DNA of 64,000 bases from Pseudomonas extremorientalis (lineage in GTDB: Bacteria; Pseudomonadota; Gammaproteobacteria; Pseudomonadales; Pseudomonadaceae): positions 1 to 64,000 of the forward strand of contig NZ_MDGK01000017.1 in the NCBI RefSeq assembly GCF_001870465.1, in the 5' to 3' direction. Position numbers and translations under genes: made by a program. Shown here piece by piece: positions 56,126 through 64,000 of this stretch. The first letter of the stretch is position 1, and each line of letters begins with the position of its first letter. The notes below the pieces were generated by a model. The model did not search any database. It was not told the DNA's origin and worked only from the letters and a program-made list of their open reading frames with translations.

Positions 56126-57304
56126 TCATCGCACATAAGGCTGTGTAGGAAGCGCAAGACTTTCATCACATGCACCGCGTAACTGATGCTCAAACTGCTC
56201 GATAATCGCCGGCCAGCCCTGGCGGCTCGCATGCTGGCGTGCATTCAGACGCATGCGGCGCAGGCTTTCAGCGTCCTCCAGCAGCCAATTGGCGGCCTCG
56301 CAAAACGCGTTCTCGTCTCCGGGCATCGCCAGCACGCCGTTGTAGCCGTGGCGGATATGCTGGCTTGCAGCGGCCTGGTCATAAGCCACCACCCCCAATC
56401 CTGATGCCATGGCTTCCAACACCACGTTGCCGAAGGTTTCGGTGAGGCTGGGGAAGAGGAACACATCGCCCGATGCGTAATGCCGCGCCAGTTCCTCTCC
56501 GCGCAAGGTGCCGCAGAAAATCGCCTCCGGCAATTCCTTCTCCAGCGTCGCCCGCTGCGGGCCATCACCCACGATGATGAGTTTCATCTGGCGCAGTGGA
56601 TAGGTGTCCTGCAAGGTCTCAAAGCAGCGCTTGAGCAACCCCAGGTTTTTCTCCTGCGCCAGTCTGCCCACATAGAGCACGGCGGTTTGCTCACTGTTCA
56701 ACGCCCAACTTTCCCGCAGCGCATTGTCGCGTTTGGCGGGATGGAACAGTTGGCTGTCCACTCCGCGCGACAACATCCCCAGACGCTCGAAATGCCGGCG
56801 CTCCAGCTCCAGGCGCTGGCTGGCGCTGGGTACCAGGGTCAGCGTCGAACGGTTGTGGAACCAGCGCAGATAGTGCGTGACCATCCGGCTCAGCATGCTT
56901 AAGCCGTACTGGTTCGAGTACTGCTGGAAGTTGGTGTGAAAGCCGCTGACCACACTGATCCCCAGGCGCCGGGCCGCACGCAGGGCAGACAAGCCCAGGG
57001 GCCCTTCCGTGGCGATGTAGAGCACGTCCGGACGCTGACGGGTCCAGCGCCGCAGCAACTTGTGCATCGACGACTGCCCCCACTGCAGGCCAGGATATCC
57101 CGGCAGCGGCCAGCCACGGCATAGCAATAACGCGTCGTCGCTGGGACGGCTCTGGTCGACGCCCTGGCGCGGTCGCACCAGTTCGACTTGATGGCCACGC
57201 GCCCGCAAACCCTCGCACAGGCGACCAAGGGTATTGGCCACCCCGTTGATCTCTGGCGGGAAGGTTTCGGTGATGAGGGTGATGTGAAGCGAAGCTGTCG
57301 TCAT
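56126..57304 (-). CDS. Glycosyltransferase family 4 protein
   Basis: A 392-aa GT-B fold glycosyltransferase similar to bacterial alpha-mannosyltransferases of the glucosyl/mannosyl lipid type. It shows the N-terminal Rossmann start ITLITETFPPEINGVANTLG, the acceptor-side HTNFQQY and the donor-binding region LFPSLTETFGNVVLEAMASG. The ATG at 57304 gives the typical start; 57337 is possible, and both ribosome sites are weak. The acceptor is not known. Confidence 0.87.
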   Translation of the reverse strand: MTTASLHITLITETFPPEINGVANTLGRLCEGLRARGHQVELVRPRQGVDQSRPSDDALLLCRGWPLPGYPGLQWGQSSMHKLLRRWTRQRPDVLYIATEGPLGLSALRAARRLGISVVSGFHTNFQQYSNQYGLSMLSRMVTHYLRWFHNRSTLTLVPSASQRLELERRHFERLGMLSRGVDSQLFHPAKRDNALRESWALNSEQTAVLYVGRLAQEKNLGLLKRCFETLQDTYPLRQMKLIIVGDGPQRATLEKELPEAIFCGTLRGEELARHYASGDVFLFPSLTETFGNVVLEAMASGLGVVAYDQAAASQHIRHGYNGVLAMPGDENAFCEAANWLLEDAESLRRMRLNARQHASRQGWPAIIEQFEHQLRGACDESLALPTQPYVR

Positions 57305-57358
57305 GACCCACAGTGTCTCTGTGGGCCATGTCGTCATTGTGTCATCGAGATGATGGAT

Positions 57359-58126
57359 TTATGACTGGGTCACTTTTTGCTGCGCCGCCATCGCCTCGGC
57401 CCCTTGTTCGCGTACCCAGAACAGCGTCGCCCCGGCTACTGCCGCCGGCATCATCAGCAGGTTGACCACCGGCACCAGCAGCACCAGGTAGACGATGCCG
57501 CCGAAGCTCATGCTCTGCCAGCGCTTCTGGCGCAGCCAGGCGAGCATTTCGTTCCAGCCCAGCTTGTGGTTGTCGGCCGGGTAGTCGATGTACTGGATCG
57601 CCATCATCCACACGCCAAACAGCAACCACAGCGGTGCGGCGACCAGATTGACCACCGGAATAAACGACAGGATAAACAGGCCGATGGCCCGTGGCAGGAA
57701 GTAGCCCAGCTTGCGCATCTCCCGGGCGAGGGTGCGCGGTACCATCGCGATCAGCTCGCCCCAACTGAAGGCTGGGAAGTCATCGGTGCCGCGCACCACC
57801 ACTTCCACCTTCTCCGAGAGAAAGCCGTTGAAGGGGGCGGCGATGATGTTGGCGAGCATGGTGAAGGTGAAAAACACCATCAACACCACCAGCACCACGA
57901 ACAATGGCCAGAGCAGGTAGTTCAGGAAGCCCAGCCAGCTCGGCAGCGTCGGCATCAGGTGGTCGACCCACAGGCTGAACTGATGACCGGCAAAATAGAT
58001 CAAGCCGACGAACAGCACCAGGTTGATCGCCAGTGGCAGCAGCACAAACAGGCGCAGGCCTGGGCTCAACACCAGTTTGAGGCCTTCGCGCAGGTATTGC
58101 GGGCCGGAAAGAGCAGGGGCGGGCAT
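57359..58126 (-). CDS. cysZ: Sulfate transporter CysZ
   Basis: A 255-aa inner-membrane protein with four or more hydrophobic segments and the CysZ/EI24 layout ([20 protein letters not shown], then [47 protein letters not shown]). CysZ supplies sulfate for cysteine synthesis. The ATG at 58126 has CGGAG seven bases upstream; the frame stays open to 58231 without support. It is divergent from trxB. Confidence 0.92.
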   Translation of the reverse strand: MPAPALSGPQYLREGLKLVLSPGLRLFVLLPLAINLVLFVGLIYFAGHQFSLWVDHLMPTLPSWLGFLNYLLWPLFVVLVVLMVFFTFTMLANIIAAPFNGFLSEKVEVVVRGTDDFPAFSWGELIAMVPRTLAREMRKLGYFLPRAIGLFILSFIPVVNLVAAPLWLLFGVWMMAIQYIDYPADNHKLGWNEMLAWLRQKRWQSMSFGGIVYLVLLVPVVNLLMMPAAVAGATLFWVREQGAEAMAAQQKVTQS

Positions 58127-58406
58127 GGAGAACTCCGAGCAAAAGGGCGAACGCGCCGACCTTACCGGCTTTACATCGCAGGCGAAAGCCGCGACATCAG
58201 CCGTAACAAACCTGTCGATCAGTCGGGCCAACTACATAGTGACCGTCTATGAGCTGGATTGTTATTCCGTATTTCCTTAATCTTGCCCCCCTCGATACGC
58301 TGCACCCATTATTTTTCAGGGCCTGCGAGTTCAAGCCTTCCCCAAGTGCTTCGTGGTCCCTTTTTTATTCCAGCCGCCTTGTAGTCCGGGCGGTCGACAG
58401 GAGTGA

Positions 58407-59372
<966 letters not shown>

Positions 59373-59390
59373 CCAACGCCGCAAAACAAC

Positions 59391-59422
59391 TGTGGGAGGG
59401 GGCAAGCCCCTCCCACATTTTG
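59391..59422 (+). repeat. Collapsed single REP palindrome after trxB
   Basis: TGTGGGAGGGGGCAAG plus GCCCCTCCCACA makes a 27-bp palindrome and TTTTG follows. It is the core of a REPIN without the spacer, and may act as the trxB terminator. Confidence 0.75.
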
Positions 59423-59435
59423 TTTCAGGTCTGGC

Positions 59436-59777
59436 TCAGGATTTTCGAGTCAGAGGTTGGGCGGTGAACTTCACACCGGCCAAGCCGTTTGCGATCAATG
59501 CACGGATATTGCCGTGGTCACTGCCCTCAGGCGTCGCCACTACCGAACGGTAATGCTCACCAAACGCCAGCAGCGCTTCCTGCTCGCTCAGCCCTTCCAG
59601 CACTGCCAGGCCCAGCGTCTTGCACGACCCTTCGTTCTGCCCGGCGGCATTCTCTACCGCGCCATTGGTGAACGCCTGTGGCTGGTACTCATAACCGGCA
59701 GCGACAAACGCCAGGGTATCGGCAAAAACGTGTTCGCCGCTGTTGAGGCTGGCGCGCAGGGTATTCAAATCATTCAT
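59436..59777 (-). CDS. HopJ family protein
   Basis: A 113-aa protein of the HopJ type (DTLAFVAAGYEYQPQAFTNG, EGSCKTLGLAVLEGLSEQEA, FGEHYRSVVATPEGSDHGNI). The family was named as a type III effector of plant-pathogenic Pseudomonas, but this copy sits beside a DUF1244 gene and no type III genes are near, so a housekeeping role is more likely. The ATG at 59777 overlaps the DUF1244 stop by 8 bp. Confidence 0.85.
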   Translation of the reverse strand: MNDLNTLRASLNSGEHVFADTLAFVAAGYEYQPQAFTNGAVENAAGQNEGSCKTLGLAVLEGLSEQEALLAFGEHYRSVVATPEGSDHGNIRALIANGLAGVKFTAQPLTRKS

Positions 59778-60066
59778 GGGGTTTTCCTTGGGCGAACGCC
59801 GCCTGTTGATCGGCGCTGGCTTCTTTCTGGTATTGGTTTTTCCACTCGGCGTACGGCATGCCGTAGACCACTTCACGGGCGTCATCCAGGCTCAGCTCGA
59901 TCTGGCGCGCGTCGGCCTCGGCCTTGTACCACTTCGACAAGCAATTGCGGCAGAAACCGGCGAGGTTCATCAGGTCGATGTTCTGCACATCCTTGCGGCT
60001 GTCCAGATGCGCCACCAGCCGGCGGAAGGCGGCGGCTTCGAGTTCGAGGCGTTGTTGGTCGTTCAT
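59770..60066 (-). CDS. DUF1244 family protein
   Basis: A 98-aa protein of unknown function (FRRLVAHLDSRKDVQNIDLM, NLAGFCRNCLSKWYKAEADA, MPYAEWKNQYQKEAS). The CRNC pair and the whole length match DUF1244. It lies 23 bp after folX and overlaps hopJ, so it belongs to the same leftward run. The start at 60066 is favoured over GTG 60075. Confidence 0.88.
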   Translation of the reverse strand: MNDQQRLELEAAAFRRLVAHLDSRKDVQNIDLMNLAGFCRNCLSKWYKAEADARQIELSLDDAREVVYGMPYAEWKNQYQKEASADQQAAFAQGKPHE

Positions 60067-60089
60067 AAGGTTCACGCAAATCTCAGGGG

Positions 60090-60461
60090 TTAACGGCTGG
60101 CCGCCAGGGTAATCGAAACCGACTCGGCAAAACGCAACGCATGGGGCTTGTCCACTTCCACTTCGGCGTACAGCACCGACTCATTGCTCATCACCAGGTC
60201 CAGCAACTCCTGGGTCAGACGCTCCAGCAGGGCAAAACGATTGCCTTCGACATGGGCGATGATCGCCTTGGTGATGGTGCGGTAGTTCAGCGCGTGGTCG
60301 ATGTCGTTGTCGCGCACGGCTTCCTGGGCGGCATACAGGATGGTCAGGTTGATCAACACATCCTGCTTGTTGAGGATTTCGTCCTCGTTGATGCCGATGA
60401 AGGTGCGCAGGCACAGGTCCTTGACCCGGATGCGCGCCATGCCTGGTTGAAGTTGTGGCAT
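60090..60461 (-). CDS. folX: Dihydroneopterin triphosphate 2'-epimerase
   Basis: FolX epimerises dihydroneopterin triphosphate to the monapterin form. The 123-aa product ([57 protein letters not shown]) resembles FolB/FolX; the folE and folM neighbours favour FolX. Together FolE-FolX-FolM make tetrahydromonapterin, the cofactor of phenylalanine hydroxylase in Pseudomonas. The start at 60461 has GGAG nine bases upstream. Confidence 0.9.
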   Translation of the reverse strand: MPQLQPGMARIRVKDLCLRTFIGINEDEILNKQDVLINLTILYAAQEAVRDNDIDHALNYRTITKAIIAHVEGNRFALLERLTQELLDLVMSNESVLYAEVEVDKPHALRFAESVSITLAASR

Positions 60462-60463
60462 TG

Positions 60464-61024
60464 CTACTTGCTCCGTCCGATCAGTTGCAGGAACTCCATG
60501 CGCGTGGTGTTCGACTCGCGGAACGCGCCGAGCATCACCGAGGTGTTCATGGTTGAATTCTGTTTTTCCACACCGCGCATCATCATGCACATGTGCTTGG
60601 CTTCGATGACCACGGCCACGCCGGCGGCCTGGGTCACTTCCTGGATGGCGTCGGCGATTTGCCGCGTGAGGTTTTCCTGGATCTGCAGGCGGCGGGCGAA
60701 CATGTCGACGATGCGCGCCAGCTTCGACAGGCCCAGCACCTTGCCGGTCGGGATATAGGCGACGTGGGCCTTGCCGATAAAGGGCAGCAGGTGGTGCTCG
60801 CACAGCGAGTACAACTCGATGTCCTTGAGGATCACCATCTCGTCATTGTCAGAGGCAAACAGCGCGCCGTTGACGATTTCTTCCAGGTTCTGCTCGTAGC
60901 CATGACACAGGTATTGCATGGCCTTGGCGGCACGCTTGGGGGTATCGAGCAGGCCTTCGCGCTCGGGGTCTTCGCCCAAGCCCTTGAGGATCTCGCGGTA
61001 ATGGTGGGGCAGGGATAAGGTCAT
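60464..61024 (-). CDS. folE: GTP cyclohydrolase I
   Basis: FolE converts GTP to dihydroneopterin triphosphate, the first pterin step. The 186-aa protein has the zinc ligands and signature [20 protein letters not shown] and [20 protein letters not shown], plus the family segment [18 protein letters not shown]. It lies 2 bp before folX and about 20 bp after folM. Confidence 0.96.
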   Translation of the reverse strand: MTLSLPHHYREILKGLGEDPEREGLLDTPKRAAKAMQYLCHGYEQNLEEIVNGALFASDNDEMVILKDIELYSLCEHHLLPFIGKAHVAYIPTGKVLGLSKLARIVDMFARRLQIQENLTRQIADAIQEVTQAAGVAVVIEAKHMCMMMRGVEKQNSTMNTSVMLGAFRESNTTRMEFLQLIGRSK

Positions 61025-61044
61025 ACAACATCCTCAAAAGCGGC

Positions 61045-61755
61045 TTACTTGATATGCCGCCCGCCGTTGACGGTCAGGGTGGTACCGGTGACATAAGGGT
61101 TATCCAGCAGGTAACGCACGCTCTGGTAGATCACCTCGGGCCCGGGCTCGATGCCCAGTGCGGACTTGGCCAGTACCTTGGCGCGGTAGGCGTCGTCGTC
61201 GCCGTCGTTGAACATCACCATCGCCGGGGCGATGCCGTTGACCTTGATCAACGGCGCCAATTGCGCGGCAAACGACAACGTCAGGCTGTCGAGCCCGGCC
61301 TTGGTGGCGCAATAGGCGATGTGCTGGCGGCTGCCCTTGCGCACCGCGTCGTCGCTGATGTGCACGATGTCGGCCGGTGTCGAGCGTTGCAGCAAGGGTG
61401 AACAATGCAGGTTGATCAGGTACGGCGCAAGCATGTGCACGCTGAACATGTCGGTAAACGCGCGACTTTCGTCGTCGGGGGATTCCGCTATCCAGGCCGA
61501 GGCGTTATGGATAATCGCACGCAGGCTCTGGGTATGGGTGTTCAGCTCAGCGATAAACGCCAGGATACCGGCCTCGCTGGAGAAGTCGGCAAACACTGCG
61601 ATCGCCCCACGCTCGCGCAACGCCTGCACGCCGGGCCGTTCGCTGCGATAGCTGAAAATCACCGGGTGGCCGTCGTCAAGCAAACGCTGGGCGCAATGCA
61701 GGCCGACACGCTGGCCGGCGCCGGTGATCAGGATCGGGGCGTTCGTTGCAGTCAT
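61045..61755 (-). CDS. folM: Dihydromonapterin reductase
   Basis: A 236-aa short-chain dehydrogenase (ILITGAGQRVGLHCAQRLLD) with NADPH-binding and catalytic YCATK. FolM reduces dihydromonapterin to tetrahydromonapterin. Its place before folE and folX supports the name over other SDRs. ATG 61755. Confidence 0.9.
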   Translation of the reverse strand: MTATNAPILITGAGQRVGLHCAQRLLDDGHPVIFSYRSERPGVQALRERGAIAVFADFSSEAGILAFIAELNTHTQSLRAIIHNASAWIAESPDDESRAFTDMFSVHMLAPYLINLHCSPLLQRSTPADIVHISDDAVRKGSRQHIAYCATKAGLDSLTLSFAAQLAPLIKVNGIAPAMVMFNDGDDDAYRAKVLAKSALGIEPGPEVIYQSVRYLLDNPYVTGTTLTVNGGRHIK

Positions 61756-61812
61756 GGGAGGCTCGAGTCGCTGGCAGGTTGAAACTATACCAGCGACCGA
61801 GCACCCCTGTAT

Positions 61813-62373
61813 TCACGCCGCGGCTTCGGTAGCCTTGCGCGGTGTAGGGGCAGGATGCAGCCAGTTTGCCAACAGGTGGGTCGACAGTGGGATGAACCAG
61901 TAGACCATCAGTGGCGTCAGCGCCATGGTACTGACCAGCACGCGCGGTGCCAGGTCCAGTTCGCTCAGCAGTGGGTTCAGGACAAAGTTGAACAACAGCG
62001 ACACCGGGAAAAACGCCAGCCAGATCGCTACAGCCTGCTTCCAGCGAGGTGGGCGCGCGCCCACGGTGCCGAACCAGCCATCGATGCCACGTACGCGATG
62101 CTCCGACGGGTCGGCAAACAAGTCGCTGCCACGGCTCAGCCACGCACTGCGCGACGCGGAAAACTCCCAGGCATGCAGGGTCTTCTCATCGGCAAAGCGG
62201 AAAATGATCTGGAATTCATCATCGTTGGGCGGCGGTGCCAGGACGCCTGAGCCCAGGTAGCCGGGAAAGTCCGTGGCCAATTGCTCGCCTTCGCGCAGCC
62301 AGGCCATCAGTTCTTCATAGCGACCCTTGGCCACGCGACGTGCAACCATCAGGGTGACGGGAGAGGTAGACAT
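61813..62373 (-). CDS. ABM-domain protein with C-terminal membrane segments
   Basis: A 186-aa protein: N-terminal antibiotic-biosynthesis-monooxygenase-like fold (VTLMVARRVAKGRYEELMAW, DDEFQIIFRFADEKTLHAWE) then two hydrophobic segments near 120-142 and 150-172, so it is anchored in the membrane. The catalytic role is unknown. The ATG at 62373 has GGAG upstream. It precedes folM by 57 bp and is divergent from the MerR-type regulator. Confidence 0.85.
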   Translation of the reverse strand: MSTSPVTLMVARRVAKGRYEELMAWLREGEQLATDFPGYLGSGVLAPPPNDDEFQIIFRFADEKTLHAWEFSASRSAWLSRGSDLFADPSEHRVRGIDGWFGTVGARPPRWKQAVAIWLAFFPVSLLFNFVLNPLLSELDLAPRVLVSTMALTPLMVYWFIPLSTHLLANWLHPAPTPRKATEAAA

Positions 62374-62590
62374 TGTGTATCTCCAAATAGTGGGCGCTCG
62401 TGACCGGGTAGGTACGACACCAGGTGCAGCTGCGGGGTGATGCGGCTGCGCCTTGAAAAAGCAGGCAAGGATTATTCCTGTTTTGCTGAAATACGCCAGA
62501 CACTTCTGTCGGTTCGCCCCGTGGCTTGAATCGTTCAACCGAATAAGCGTTAAATAGGATCCAAATCGACACGGATGTTCTTGACCTCTG

Positions 62591-63541
62591 ATGCCCGAAA
62601 CTATTGCTCCGCAGCGCGAAACGACCCTTGACCGCGTCGCTGTTTCCGATGATCTATTGCCCATTCGAGAAGTCGCTCGGCTGACGGGCGTCAACCCGGT
62701 CACCCTGCGTGCCTGGGAAAGACGCTACGGCCTCATCCAGCCGGTCCGCACCGAAAGTGGGCACCGGTTGTATTCGCGCACCGATATCGACACCGTGCAC
62801 CGTATTCTCGACTGGATCGAACGTGGCGTCGCCGTGAGCAAAGTGGGTAGGCTGCTTGCGCGCGATGAGCGCATCGGCGAACCCGGCCTGGCTGGCGGGG
62901 ACAGCGTGGAGCGGGCCCAATGGCACGGGCAACTGCGCAGTGCAATCAGCGCGTTCGATGATCGCCAGTTGGATCGGCTGTACGGGCAGATATTTTCCGC
63001 CTACCCGCTCGCCGTGGCGTTCCAGGATATTCTCATGCCGCTCTGGCAGGAGCTGTTGCGTCATCAAGGCCGCTTCGGCGAGGCCAGCGAATGGCTGTTC
63101 TTCGATAATTTCCTGCGTTCGCGCACGGCGCAACGTCTGCAGGTGATAGCCGCTTCGCCGCTGCCACGGGTGCTGCTGGCGGCCATAGCCGGAGAATGTC
63201 GCGAGCTGGAATTGTTGGTCGCAGGCCTGCTGCTGACGGGGGAGAAATTCGCCGTGAAGCTACTGGGAGTAGGCCAGCCACTCGATGAGTTGACCCTGGT
63301 CTGTGAAAAGACCCAACCGCAAGCGCTGGTGCTGTTTTCCAACCGCGCCCCCGGCAGCGAACTGCCACTGCGGCTCAAGCGCCTGGCGCTGACCCTGGAT
63401 TGCCCGCTGCTGCTGGCCGGTGACGCCGCGGACTTCGCCCAGGAAAGCCTGCAAGGCTCGTCAATCGGCTGCCTGGGCAACGAAGCACGATTGATGCAGC
63501 GCCGTTTGCTGCAATTCCTGAGCGGTAGCCTGGATACCTGA
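62591..63541 (+). CDS. MerR family regulator, LitR/PplR-like
   Basis: A 316-aa regulator: N-terminal MerR helix-turn-helix (LPIREVARLTGVNPVTLRAW, ERRYGLIQPVRTESGHRLYS) then a B12-binding-like region with the helical part (WQELLRHQGRFGEASEWLFF) and a Rossmann-like part (VKLLGVGQPLDELTLVCEKT). The cobalamin lower-ligand motif DxHxxG and the usual E-H pair are missing, so it probably does not bind adenosylcobalamin. This fits class II LitR (PplR) proteins of P. putida, which control folE, phrB and other genes in light. The ribosome site is weak. Confidence 0.8.
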   Translation: MPETIAPQRETTLDRVAVSDDLLPIREVARLTGVNPVTLRAWERRYGLIQPVRTESGHRLYSRTDIDTVHRILDWIERGVAVSKVGRLLARDERIGEPGLAGGDSVERAQWHGQLRSAISAFDDRQLDRLYGQIFSAYPLAVAFQDILMPLWQELLRHQGRFGEASEWLFFDNFLRSRTAQRLQVIAASPLPRVLLAAIAGECRELELLVAGLLLTGEKFAVKLLGVGQPLDELTLVCEKTQPQALVLFSNRAPGSELPLRLKRLALTLDCPLLLAGDAADFAQESLQGSSIGCLGNEARLMQRRLLQFLSGSLDT

Positions 63542-63545
63542 TGTT

Positions 63546-64000
63546 TCAGGCGTGCACTTCGGGATGGACCAGGCGGTGCTGGTGCAGGATGAACTGGCGC
63601 AGGCGCTCGGTTTCATCGACGTCGTCCTGGCTGAGCCGGTAAGCGAACAGGCCGCGTGCGGTTTCCCGTTCGAACGTTCCGCGCAGCGCAATGCGTTCAT
63701 AGCCGGAAGGGCTGAACCACAGCGAAAAGGTTTTCGGCGGCTTGAGCCGGCCACGGATCTCCACCAGCACCCCTTTGAACGACACTTCATGCACCCACAA
63801 CGCGCCCGTGCCGCCCTTGATATTCTCCAGGGCCACCGGCGTTTCGAGCGCCAGGCGCCACGGCCGGATCATCGGCCCATCCTCGAAAATACTCGGCACG
63901 CCCAGGCGCAGGTGCACGGCATGAAACTCATCTTCCACCAGGTGCAGCGGGAAGGTGAGTTGCTGATTGTCGAACTGTGCCTGGATGGTGACGTGATCGT
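63546..64000 (-). CDS. PilZ-domain-like protein, 5' end outside the window
   Basis: The visible 150 codons encode HLVEDEFHAVHLRLGVPSIF, MIRPWRLALETPVALENI and LWVHEVSFKGVLVEIRGRLK. The pattern resembles PilZ c-di-GMP-binding proteins of Pseudomonas, but the RxxxR motif is not in the visible part, so the call is tentative. No internal ATG gives a full domain; the frame runs to the window edge (DHVTIQAQFDNQQL). Convergent with the MerR gene with a 4-bp gap. Confidence 0.7.
   Translation of the reverse strand, partial: DHVTIQAQFDNQQLTFPLHLVEDEFHAVHLRLGVPSIFEDGPMIRPWRLALETPVALENIKGGTGALWVHEVSFKGVLVEIRGRLKPPKTFSLWFSPSGYERIALRGTFERETARGLFAYRLSQDDVDETERLRQFILHQHRLVHPEVHA

Noticed and set aside
59436..59777. 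Type III secretion effector locus
   Set aside because: No hrp box, chaperone or secretion genes; the gene is part of a fol/DUF1244 run.
62374..62590. PplR binding site T(G/A)TACA-N12-TGTA(C/T)A
   Set aside because: Read both strands of the gap and found no match to either half-site pair.

Overview
The window reads as ordinary chromosome of a fluorescent Pseudomonas, most likely the P. fluorescens group. Three things point there: high-GC codon use; the block ispB / rplU-rpmA-obg-proB next to a PA4570-type gene and an FKBP gene, as in other Pseudomonas; and many REPIN-type inverted repeat pairs with the GTGGGAGGGGGCTTGC core. The identification comes from recognition of these features, not from a search.

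Layout. 1-9.3 kb: recC-recB-recD, the RecBCD recombination nuclease, in one tightly overlapping operon. 9.5-11.8 kb: yfiR-yfiN-yfiB, a cyclic-di-GMP switch. 12.1-14.9 kb: a small accessory module of lower GC with an Fe/2-oxoglutarate oxygenase, an EamA exporter and a LysR regulator. 14.9-15.4 kb: a DUF3077 gene preceded on the same strand by a C4-like antisense RNA, with its own promoter and matching target sites. 15.6-19.1 kb: a LysR gene divergent from mmsA-mmsB (valine degradation).

19.8-34.3 kb is a tryptophan/anthranilate catabolic island. It holds kynB-kynA, an aromatic-type amino acid permease, antABC with antR, catR with catB-catC-catA, and kynR with kynU and a second permease. Together they carry tryptophan through kynurenine, anthranilate and catechol to muconolactone and its enol-lactone. 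The remaining beta-ketoadipate genes (pcaD, pcaIJ, pcaF) are not in the window. REPINs sit in the intergenic gaps between these blocks. kynBA and kynU lie 11 kb apart but carry a shared sequence motif upstream.

34.2-45 kb holds scattered metabolic genes: LysR/TSUP exporter, quinone reductase, SDR-type dehydrogenase, SulP transporter, and a GntP permease-RpiR regulator-D-aminoacylase operon. 45-50 kb: an HBM-type chemoreceptor, an FKBP isomerase, a PA4570-like gene under a probable Fur box, yjdM and ispB. 50-56 kb: rplU-rpmA, obg, proB, creA, a glutathione peroxidase and an old yellow enzyme. 56-64 kb: a glycosyltransferase, cysZ, trxB, then a leftward run ABM-protein, folM, folE, folX, DUF1244, hopJ. 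That run is divergent from a MerR/LitR-like regulator with a decayed cobalamin domain. A PilZ-like gene is cut by the window end.

No rRNA, tRNA, CRISPR array, insertion sequence or prophage was seen. The strongest unusual signal is the C4-like RNA element at 15.3 kb.
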